Shown here piece by piece: positions 1 through 10,400 of a DNA stretch of 20,084 nt. The notes beneath the pieces were generated by a model. That model made no database searches and was not told the DNA's origin. It was given only the letters and a program-made list of their open reading frames with translations. This stretch comes from Hemicentrotus pulcherrimus (lineage: Eukaryota > Echinodermata > Echinoidea > Camarodonta > Strongylocentrotidae). The DNA lies in NCBI GenBank assembly GCA_003118195.1, contig BEXV01002597.1, positions 36,676 to 56,759 of the forward strand, given 5' to 3'. Each line of letters begins with the position of its first letter. Position 1 is the first letter of the stretch. The translations under genes were made by a program, and so were the position numbers.

Positions 1-1166
1 GGGGGGGGCTTTCTCGAATATTGATAATAATAATGGAACATGCTTTTACAGCACATAATAATTCATAGAATTCTCCATGCGCTTTACACTTTTGTTTAAA
101 ATCAATAATACATTAGCCCACATTGTATAAGAACATACAATACATGGATATATAAAAGCAGTTCAACTAGATAATAAAAACAAAACGAAATCTAATTCAT
201 TTTTATCCCACTACGTCTTGCTCATTTTTATGTCCGTCCAATTTCCTCTTTTATCTATTTTTTCAAACTCACTCCAGAATTAATCTGTTCATGGGAAATT
301 TCATGATATACCAGTTTACCTTGACTTTCCTCGCTGTGATGTCAACCACCCCTTGTAGAGTTCCTAATCCAGAAATTGTCTTCCACTTCACGTAAAACCC
401 AAAGCTCCTTAATGCAAGGAACATCACATGCATGTCTGTTCTGAATAACGTTATTGATGTTCGAACTCGATGCCGCATATAATTGTATTCATGTTACATG
501 TGTCTTTGGCAGTATAGGATATACACAGGAATTGAATAATGGGGTTGCAAATTACAGTTATTATGAGTGTAAATACAATTGAATGGGTTTCTGTTCTAAC
601 ACGTCAACTGATAACCTTGGCACTTGGAAGCAATAATAATCGATGAATAATAGTGCTACCGCAAGACAATTATATTAGGTAGTTCTCGGGTATAATGTTT
701 GTGGTGATACCTCATGTAGAGCGGAATAGAGACACATAAATGAAGATCAGTGTTCTTGAAAATGATGGCAAGTTATTGATAATCTTGGAGGCGACATCTT
801 TGTACACAAATTTCAGTCTCCTTCATTTTTTAAAAATCATTATTCATGTTAAACTGTGATGATAGGCTAATAGTTGCAAACAATATCCAGGGGAGAAGAT
901 GCCCGTTATTTGCCTGGAGACATGATTACGATGATACTTATGTAGACTGTAACTTTACGAGCAATAACGATTGGAAGAAAAGAAGAAAAGGGATAAGAAG
1001 AAAACAAAATGAATATCGTCTCTATCCCAAAGTTGATTTTATTCATTATTAAAATTCCAAAAAGGATAGATAGACAAACAAAGAAATAGGAAGGAAAACA
1101 ATATATGTATATGACAGAACGAACGTTATAAAAAGATGAGCATGAGAGTGAATATGATGCGGTAGT
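1..1166. other. Gene-free AT-rich flank
   Basis: The stretch begins with a run of eight G and is otherwise AT-rich. Two short open frames exist (269-478 minus, 69 codons; 846-1052 plus, 68 codons). Neither resembles a family I recognise, and neither has clear splice signals or neighbours that would make it an exon. I see no RNA gene or repeat structure. It lies downstream of the EARS2 stop on the minus strand, so it is probably intergenic. Confidence 0.5.
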
Positions 1167-1168
1167 GG

Positions 1169-1170
<2 letters not shown>

Positions 1171-1218
<48 letters not shown>
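1171..1218. repeat. (GA)n microsatellite
   Basis: An almost perfect GA dinucleotide run of about 48 bp, followed by impure purine-rich sequence to about 1280. It creates a Ser/Leu-rich open frame on the minus strand (1049-1360) that is not a gene. Confidence 0.95.
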
Positions 1219-1220
<2 letters not shown>

Positions 1221-1798
1221 TTAATAGAGGAGAGACAGACATAGACGATCGAGGCAGACAGACAGAAACATAGAGGAAAGATCAAATCAATTAAAGAGAA
1301 CGCTAATACTGCAAGATGAAATAACTCGGGTGTGGAGTAGTACTGTGAGAATAACACCAAATGACAAGCTATATAAATTAGGGCGTGTTATAAAAACTAG
1401 GGCAAACGGTTCGAAATCCTTGAGCTATTGGTGAAAAACAGACGATATCATACGCCTTTTGTGTGCACGCGCGGTTGTTATATAAAAAGACGTAATTTGG
1501 AAGCTGAATTGGACTTTGAGGGTATTGGAAGAAGCAGAAGTATATATTGCAGCCGAGTTTATGATACAATTTGTAATGGACCAAGTTGACAAGGGATGTT
1601 ATGTATAATATTGAGAAAGACGTATCCGTAATCTATTCTCTTCTCCTAGCTTTAACTACTTTTACTCCCTCTTTGTATATTTCTCTCTCTCTTCCTTTCA
1701 CATGTTTTTGCATTAGTTTAGTTTTTGCTTCACTTTTTAAAGATCACTCATTTCATACATCTCTCATCCCATCACTATTCCTTGATCTTATCGTTCTT

Positions 1799-2003
1799 GT
1801 CATCATCGCCATCATCATCATCATATCCATCACCATTATCATCATCCACACCATTGCCATCATTATCTCAATCAACATCATCATCGTCATCATCACCATA
1901 ACCATCATCATCATGACCATAATCACCATCACCATCATCATCATCATCATCTCTCTCCCTCCCTCTCTCTCTTTCCCTCCCTCTTCATTCTCTCCCTCTC
2001 TAA
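1799..2003. repeat. (CAT/ATC)n trinucleotide tract followed by (CT)n
   Basis: From 1799 to about 1950 the plus strand is built from imperfect CAT/ATC/ACC triplets, then changes into CT-rich low-complexity sequence to about 2003. Long open frames on both strands here (plus 1586-2017, Ile-rich; minus 1753-1950, Met-rich) are products of the triplet repeat and are not treated as genes. Confidence 0.93.
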
Positions 2004-2833
2004 ATGACTTTCATTGATTTTTCAGCAAAAAGCTTTTGATTTCCTGCAGTCATATTTTCTCAATATCTCATCTCTCCTTTCCAGCTTTCAACTGAACTCA
2101 CCTTCATACACATGTACAAAAATAACTCATATTACCGACAAACAGTACTATTCATATTTTAGTACCATAACATACAATGATACCGAAACAGAATTTTGAA
2201 AATTGAACCCTGATCTTTGTTTGTGCAGTGATGTGATGCAAGCACCATCATACTGGAAATATAAATATGCCAAATTTGCCAGTGTTGAAAGCATTACCAA
2301 CAACTGTAAAAATGGAAAACATTCTTCCAACACAGGTCTTATCTGTTGCTTTCTAGTTTTCTTTTAAATTTCATAATATCTCAAAAGTTTTATTGTTAAA
2401 ATTCAGTTTCTGAAATTCCAGCTCCCACGCAGTTTAATACAAAATATATTAAAGGGAAATAAATAGGGGATTGCAAACATGCTGTTTTACCTCTGCCAGA
2501 CCTCTACAAGGTAAAATGTTTATCATTTTGCAATAACGATACAGCTTCTCATTAGGGATGAGATACACAGACTGTTAATGCAACATCGAAATGGATGCAA
2601 CAAGGTACATAGAAAAATACTCAAAATATTATTCATGTTTATACATGGAATCATTTATTAGAATGCAATCATCACAAAATTATGAATCATCCATATAATT
2701 TCTATTGCAAGCTTTCAATTTGAAAATCGTCCACATTATTGTTTATAAAAGCAATTGTTTGAAGATGACAAGAAAGAAAGAAAGATGAGTCTGTAAGACT
2801 AATCAATTAACTGTTAGTTAGGATATAACATGA
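2004..2833. other. No recognisable gene
   Basis: AT-rich unique-looking sequence. The open frames are short (61 codons or fewer) and low in complexity. I see no conserved protein motif, RNA gene or repeat array. Confidence 0.5.
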
Positions 2834-2891
2834 AATTTCCAACCAATTGCAGGGAGTGCCACAGGGATCAATATTTTGTCCATTTACATAG
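2834..2891 (+). pseudogene. Fossil fragment of a non-LTR retrotransposon reverse transcriptase
   Basis: Reading 2853-2888 gives GVPQGSIFCPFT followed by a stop. This is close to the GVPQGS(I/V)LGP block (RT motif B) that is nearly universal in LINE-type reverse transcriptases. Just upstream, in another frame, 2834-2848 reads NFQPI, which often precedes that block in Jockey/CR1-like elements. Joining the two would need a small frameshift. The block is interrupted by stops on both sides and nothing else of the element is legible. It is a decayed transposon scrap if real; the match is about a dozen residues, so chance is possible. Confidence 0.45.
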
Positions 2892-2934
2892 TAAGGAGTA
2901 TTCATTTTGTTTTTTTCAAAAAAAAAATTGCGTA

Positions 2935-3008
2935 CGCGCCTGTAATACACTGTAAAGTGCTTTAAGCTGCTGAAACTGGAAAGGCACTGCAGTTATTAAT
3001 ACATGTTG
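2935..3008 (+). repeat. Possible retroposon 3' tail
   Basis: The words TGTAAAGTGCTTTAAGC and GGAAAGGCACTGCAG resemble the 'aagcgctttgagc ... aaagcgctatataaat' tail shared by many invertebrate SINEs and LINEs. The similarity comes from memory of that tail and is degenerate. It follows the reverse-transcriptase fossil by about 50 bp, so both could belong to one decayed element. Confidence 0.25.
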
Positions 3009-3352
3009 TAGCACAGCCCTGCATTCATTGTGACAGCCCGTTTCAAGAATGCCCAGCAAAAGCTTTCAGTGCAAGGATGCGAATGGTAGACTACAGTGGC
3101 ATGACGAGACCTGGCATCAGGAGGCGCAAACCATTTCAACTTACTGTGATTCCAAAACTTATAGGAAGTTGGACCAATACCCTGTTACAAAAAAATCAAC
3201 ATGCAATCAATCATAAACATCTATTGTACCTCAAATCTTGCTGCAATTAATCGTAACTTACATTTGTACCATGCGTTGTACCTATTTGGACCATAAATTT
3301 CATTGCAAATTTAATTTAAATTGTAAAGTTACGATTGATTGAAGGATATAAA

Positions 3353-3430
3353 ATTAATTTGAAGGAGATTCAATAAATTTGAAGGAGATTCAATAAATTT
3401 GAAGGAGATTCAATAAATTTGAAGGAGATG
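3353..3430. repeat. 20-bp minisatellite, about four copies
   Basis: The unit TTTGAAGGAGATTCAATAAA repeats at exact 20-bp spacing from about 3357. The first and last units diverge slightly at the array edges. Confidence 0.95.
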
Positions 3431-3480
3431 CCATTAATTGTAACTCGTTATGTTACAGGGCCCTGTTTTGTATTATGGTT

Positions 3481-3551
3481 GGGGGGGGGGGGGGGGGGGG
3501 GGGGGGCCCTTTTTTTTTTTTTGGGGGGGGGGGGGGGGTGGTGGTGGTGGT
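3481..3551. repeat. Homopolymer block G26-C3-T13-G16-(TGG)n
   Basis: Successive pure runs: 26 G (3481-3506), three C, 13 T (3510-3522), 16 G (3523-3538), then TGG repeats to 3551. Such a tract can form G-quadruplex structure on the plus strand, and its exact length should not be trusted because homopolymers are commonly misread. It lies just past the presumed EARS2 3' end. Confidence 0.95.
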
Positions 3552-3571
3552 CACTCAAAATATCAGACTTT

Positions 3572-3577
3572 TTTATT
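3572..3577 (-). promoter_or_regulatory. Candidate EARS2 polyadenylation signal
   Basis: On the minus strand this reads AATAAA, about 220 nt after the EARS2 stop at 3795-3797. It is the first canonical hexamer I see downstream of the stop and would give a short 3' UTR ending before the G-run block. Position and motif are the only support. Confidence 0.4.
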
Positions 3578-3794
3578 TTAGAAAGGAAAAGTAGGTCTTC
3601 TTAGGATGATATGTCTACAGACATCATGCATTTCTTGACTTATAGTGATTCCTAACCTGCTTCCTCCTAGTGTGGCTGCATTTATCTTTCTTATTTAGAA
3701 ACCTGTCACGAGGGGCCAATTGCCCCCCCCCCAATCCCCCTTTATCAAATATACTGGTGGATTACATAAGATAGACGGTGATGGGGGCTTCGGG

Positions 3795-3883
3795 TCATCT
3801 TTGGAGATGTTCATGAGCCGTCTCAAGTCTCCTCACAGTCTCCTCTCCCCCAAGGATCTCCATCATCTCAGCGACAGAAGGCC
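3795..3883 (-). CDS. EARS2: EARS2 last coding exon
   Basis: The 89 nt encode [19 protein letters not shown] and a short tail ending in TGA at 3797-3795. It matches the conserved 'GPPVAEMM..LG' C-terminus of mitochondrial GluRS. There are two possible acceptor AGs four bases apart (exon start at 3887 or 3883). Only the start at 3883 continues the frame of the previous exon, which ends after one base of a codon, giving a joined Arg. It also keeps the family spacing between the SG and PSVAEMM motifs. Confidence 0.9.
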
Positions 3884-4376
3884 CTTCCTGTATACAAAGA
3901 AAGACATGACAGAGGGAGAAACAGAAATTTGTACTTTGTACTTTGGTGGTGTTGGTTATTTTACCTGACAGCTAAGAAAGCATAAATGCTTATAAGTAAG
4001 CAACCGGACGGCCGGAGGCTTTAGGTCCTTTCCGAGGGACCTGGTAATGAGGATTAATGCCTTACCAAAGGGCACTAGCGAATCGCATTGGTTTCAAACC
4101 CGGGTCACCAGATTATGAGACCACTGCTCTACCAAATGAGCTACTGCGCCTCCTACTAACAACAACAAAACATCAATTACAGTGGATCCTGCTCTAGCAA
4201 TCACCTGTATAAAATCACTGAAACATGTACTAAAGAAACCTGTACATGAGTCAACCTGCATAATAAAGACCACTCTTCTTGTCTCCCTCGAGTGGTCTTT
4301 ATACACAGATTACAGTAAACTTTGTCTTAGTGGCCATCTCTATACAGAGTTCACCTGTTTACAGTGGTCATGTATT

Positions 4377-4417
<41 letters not shown>

Positions 4418-7400
4418 AAAGAGAATCATGTGTTGTAGAACCTGTCTACAGTGGCCCCTTTTTGTTTGTTTCCCTTGGTGGCCTTAATAGACAGGTTTCA
4501 CTGTATCACATGATTTTTTTTTTTCTTTTCAATTTGCTCTCCTGGTGATCTTGAATTTAGTTAGTACAATTTATCAAGTACATAATTCATATAAATGATC
4601 ATAATTCCCTATACTCGCCATCAAACCACTCATGGCGACTCTAAGGACCTTCATGCAGTGAGAGTACTTGACCCCTTCTGGCAGTGAAGCATAGCACTGT
4701 TTAAGGATAGGGCTTAAGGTTTCCTTGGTGAAGGACTCCACTGGACCCAGATGACTGATTGCTGAAGATAGTATCACATCTAGACATTGGACAGAAAAGA
4801 AACAAGCTCTTTGTCATAATAAGATATTCACAGAAAGAAATATACCTACAAAATTGTTGCTTACATGCTGACTGATTTGTTGCAAGAATTTTGTAGCCTT
4901 TACAGAACGGTAATGATGTAAAAGGGCAAGTCCACAATATTTGTTGCCATTTGGTGTTCCACGTGTATCAAGTAATGTTGTTGTTAAGAACAATTTTGGA
5001 GACAGGAGTCTGGTATGTACGATGCTAAACGTCTTAAATACAATGGAGTTCCAGATAGAATTCCCTAAATGAAAAGATCAACTCATCTTCCATATGCTCC
5101 TGTGTTTGTAATGTGAACATTGAGTGAAGTTTTGTCTGATTCTGTGACAAAAATTACTATTCCATCTTTACAAGATCTCAAGATTACCCGTAGAAATGAC
5201 AGACCTACATCGTCTGTTTAGAGCCAGAAGAGTGTCAACTCTGTTTAAAACGACAAGCTAATGCCCTTCTAGCTTCAAGCACATGATTTAACCATTTACC
5301 TACTGGAACCGGTTGGCCCCTGTATTAACCCTATGGGAATGTGAGACTTCAGTAGTCAACGGCTTAAAGTGTAAAGGATGAATCCTTATCGTACCTGAGT
5401 GTTGCGTTATTGCAGAAAAGTCTGTCTTGGTCAAGTCAGGACAGAGCCAGAGAAATGCATAGTCAGGAGATGTTAGGTCTTTTAATCTTCCAATGTGGTC
5501 CTGTAAATGATAAAAACATAAGAAAGTTAAAGAAATTTGTTTTTGGTCCACATTAGACAGGTACATGTAGATTTAATTAAATAACTTCTGGGAAATCTTC
5601 TAAAGCCTTCCAATTAAATTGTTTAAAAGTATATTACAAACTAGATGGACCTTCGACTGCGCACAGTCGAAAGTGATGCCTCCGCAATAGGACAATTTTA
5701 CAAACCAAAACAGAAACAATTAAAAAAATTCAAGTTTGATTGTAATCAATTAACAGGTTCTCAGAATATCGTGATTACAAGCTATTTTTGCATACATAAT
5801 GAGCCCTGTGACCTTTGACCTCATGACCCTTAAATCTAATCAGTTCATTGGCTCCGCAAGATGTATACATATCCTGAGTTTGATAGTAATCGATCCATCA
5901 GTTCTAATGAGAATGCATTCACAGACTATTTTTGCATACAAAATGAACCCCATGACCTATGACCTCACGACCCCAAAATCTACTCAGTTCATTGGCTCTG
6001 CAAGATACATACATGTTTTGAGTTTGATGGTAATTATCCTTCCATCTGTTCTGATAATGCGATCACAAGCTATTTTTGCATACATAATGAGCCCTGTGAC
6101 CTTTGACCTCAAGACCCCAAAATCTAATCAATTCATTGGCTTTGCAAGATATATACATGACCAAAATTTGGCAGAAATCCATCAATCGGTTCTAAAGATA
6201 ACGCCATCACAAGAAAGGGACGTACAATCATACGGATGGACGGAGGGACAACCCGAAAACATAATGGCTCCAGCTTCTTAGTAACAGAGGCATAAAAATT
6301 ATAATTACACTAATAATGATACTTATAATGACAATAATAAGTATCCGCTAAGTACTGATGGAAGTGGCACTTTTAACCTCTGTAACAACAAAAAAAGGAT
6401 GAAGGCTACAATTACTGCTTTCTATAGCCCATAAAAACAACTATAAAACTGACTGAAAGCAACCTGATATCAAGTGACATGGACGTATTATGGTACTCAT
6501 AAATGACAGAAATTGTGTGCAGACCTTCTAGATGGTGAGATAGCTAGTTCAACTCTTTAAATGTCACACATTCTTGTACAATCTCCCTGTGCCCAATTTG
6601 TTTCCGTCATAGGATAGGTTAACCAAAGGCTTCAAGATTATTTAACTGGTTCCATTGCAAGATTAATCCTATACCTGTGTTAAAAGGGTTGTCATGGAGC
6701 TAATCTTTAAATCAGGGATAAGAGTAAAAATTGGTATCAATAATCATAAAAGGCCATTATGTTGCAAAAAGAAATCCTTCCGTCCATCGGTGTATATATT
6801 GTTTATGCAAAATTGCACATGTTGCAAAGGGGTGCCCGCTAAGAGAGGCAAAGAAAGCTACCAAAGTAATAATAACAGAAATTTCGTGCAGGCTAAGTTG
6901 GTAAAGTCTTCACGATGGCTTGTCTTATGGTTTGTCCGTTGTACCTGACTGCTAAAAAAAGATATGCTTACAATTAAGCAACCAGGGGACCAATGGCTTT
7001 AAGTCCTCTCTGAGAGACTTGGTAATGAAGATTAATGCCTTACCAATGGGCTCTAGCACATCAAATTGGTTTCAAACCCACAACCTCCCGGCTACAAGAC
7101 CACCACTCTCCCACTGAGTCATCGCCCCTCTTGTAATCTGATGACATATAATTACATCAACTACAGCTGTTTTAGTACTTTCTTTTCCTTTGTGAAATTA
7201 ACGAAGTCATGTTTTTTCCTTCTCTTTATCATGCTTACCAAAGCATCCTTTAATTTAAAAAAGAGAGAGAAAGAAAGAAAAAAAAAAGGAACGATAGACG
7301 AAGATGAAGAAAACAAAAACAAACAAGCAGGAAATTAATACATTCTGGGTGTTATGAAAGTGAAACATTCTTCACAGCCTGGCAAAACGAGTTTAATATA

Positions 7401-10400
7401 AAATTCTGGTCTTTAAAAAAAAAAAAAGGATGTAATTATTCTTTAACATGTTTCCTCTTTTCAGATCCAATAATTGGTTTTGTAATAGTGGATATGAGAC
7501 ACTTTCAAGAGGAACTAATTAAAATTAACATTAAAAGTTGATTGTCAAAGTCTTCAAAACTTTGGGTATTAAACATCGTTGTCTTCAAAGCAAGGAGTGA
7601 AAAAGCTGTAACTTTGATTCATTTTGATTTTGCAATTCAACATCTTTTTCAACTGTACTTCAAGTCATATAGTAAAAGGAATTGACTTTAGGAATACACA
7701 TCCATTAAACGTTTAAATCCATCTCTTTGAAACTTTGCTTCAGAGGTTTTCAACTGCACTTCAAATTGTATGGTAGAAGGAATGGACATTTAGGAATCTG
7801 ACACTATATAGTTTTAACATCATCTCTTTGACATTCTTTAAACATTTTTACTTCAGAGGTTTTTAACTGAACTTTGAGACAACAAATGGACATTCATGAA
7901 TTCGATACTTTGCAGTTTTGAAGTCATCTCTTTAAGATTCATCAAGAAGCTTTGATTCAGAGGTTTCCAACTGTATTTCTGTCATAAAGAGGAAGAAATG
8001 GACGTTTAGGAAAAAATGTTTTGAAATTTGAATTCATCTGTTTGAGATTCCTCCAAGAACTTTGCTCACTAGATTTTCCTCAACTTTACGCTTGATACAT
8101 GTAGCTGATGAGCAGATAAACCACATGTAAGCAGCAAGGCTTGACATTAGAAAGTACCCAGGTGCCACAGACTACCCAACGTTCTGATGTGAAACTTTAA
8201 GTGTTCTGCCTTTGTTATATAGCCATGATTGTTGTGGATATTGTATATTACACAGTAAATGATCACCATAATTTGAATTAGCAAACATCTACAATTGTTT
8301 GATTTACTCCATAAATAACCATCAAAACTTGGATTTCGACCACCGTCTGCACTTGTGAAACTCAAGTTATTAACAAGGATTTGGAGAAATTGTTATTAGT
8401 CAGAATCTTTTTGATTTTGTGACTTTGGTTATATAATACATGAACACCAAAGCTTGAATTTTTAAGGCCGAACAGAGGCTGCAGTTAGCTTTGGCCATTC
8501 TACAGCAAACGGGAAGCTTAGTTTGTTTTGGCAGTGGTAAAGCCACATTAAAGACAATTCTTAACAAAGGTAGGGAAACATAACAATTAGCTGTGCCCAT
8601 TCTGAAGCAAACAAGACATTTTCTTTCTGCAGCGGTAAAACACTAAAGATTACAATCATGCTGAAGATGACGACTTCTCATACAGCCTCAAGGTTTTTCT
8701 TGTGCTTGTGGCTAGGTGCCATGTCCCTGCTCTCTGCAGGATCAGTTGTGAAGGATGATCCAGGAAGTATCAGCCCTGAGTCAACAAGAGGATGTCAGCT
8801 AAAGAACACCAGCCTCGGATCAAAGGCCACATGTACTCACCTAAATCTCAAGTCTGTTCCTCGGGATCTTCCAAGCAACACTGTAATGCTTGATCTCTCC
8901 TTCAACAAGATCACAAGTCTGTTCAACAGTTCTTTTGCCTATCTTCCCGACATCACTACTTTAGGGCTTGCAAGCAATATCCTCTCAAAAATAGAAAATG
9001 GCGCCTTTAAGCTTCTGCCTCATCTTAGGGAATTAAATCTACACCAAAACAGATTAGCTTCTCTTCCACCGGGTCTGTTTTGGACAAATAATTTCCTTTC
9101 CATACTTATTCTAAGTAGAAACAGATTGTTTTCTTTTCCTAGTGATGCACTGCCATGGTCTAACAGTATCAAGAAACTTGATTTAAGCACCAATGATATC
9201 TCCTTCATTGATTCCCGTGACTTAAAACCCCTTCAGAATTGTTCACTGGAAAGGCTGTTTTTAAACAACAATGCCTTTAATAGTCTTCCTTTTAATATTT
9301 TCTCATATTTGAGCACAGTGAGGTTCTTGGATCTTTCGAGTAACAATTTTAAAACATTTCACACCTCAATGGTTTTAAGAAGAACTGTCATCACAACCTT
9401 TTTCATTGATTTCTGCAAGATACATGAAATAATTCCATTGAACAAGTCACATGTCTCTTTAGGGGAACGGGGCAACATCTCTAAATTAAGTCTAACATCA
9501 AATATAATAAGTTACGTCCCTGACTTTGCATTTTGGGGTTTCAATCAGACAAAAATTCTTTCATTTCATGGAAGCCAGGTTGCTAGTTTATCAAATAGAT
9601 CTTTTTGTGGTTTAGACCACTTAATTCAGTTGGATCTGTCTTACAATCGCCTCACAATCTTAAGCTTAGATATGTTCTCTTGCAATAAGCTGTTACGGCA
9701 ACTGAAGCTAAACGGAAATAACATTGCAAGGCTATTCATAGGCGCAGAATCAGGCATATCCTTGCTCAATTACCTCGACTTGGCGTACAATAATATCAAG
9801 GATATTGAGAGAAATAGAAACAATGTAACATTTCCCTCAGTAGAGTACATCGATCTGTCTTTCAACAAGTTCACAGGGATCAAGAGGTTGATACTTTCGG
9901 GTTTTACTAATCTGAAAATTCTGAACATGTCAAACAATGACATCTCAACTCCATATTCTCCCGAGTCGTTTAAAAACTTGAGGCTTCTCCAAGAGCTGTA
10001 TCTTACCAATGAGCATTCCCAAGCCATCAATGAGGCTTTCCGCTATCTAGGGGCTCTACGCGTCTTGAATTTGTCATTTAGCCCATTGAAATTAACCTCC
10101 ATAAGTCAATTCACAAATACCTCATCCCTCACCAGGCTGATTATGCGTGAGAACAGTCTGAGGAGTACAGATATGTACCATGTCAAGACAAAAAGCTCTC
10201 TGTTTCGCGGCCTAGACTCTTTGGAGAGACTTGCTCTAAGGCAGAATAAGCTTGATATGTTAGCACCAGGTACGTTCAACCCGCTGAAGAAACTCAAGGT
10301 ACTAGACCTGTCGCAGTCTTCTATAACAGTTCTGAGCCGTGGTGTCTTTGACAGCCTGACTACCCTCATGTCATTGGACCTCCGCGACAATGAGATCAAG

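Noticed and set aside
269..478. 69-codon minus-strand frame as an exon of another gene
   Set aside because: Composition is protein-like, but I recognise no family and see no neighbouring exon or splice signal pair, so it is not supported.
1586..2017. 143-codon Ile/Ser-rich open frame and its Met-rich minus-strand counterpart
   Set aside because: Both come from the CAT/ATC and CT microsatellite.
5799..6281. 160-codon open frame on the plus strand
   Set aside because: It is produced by a 144-bp repeat whose length is a multiple of three, has no recognisable domain, and the related copy at 12862-13241 does not preserve it.
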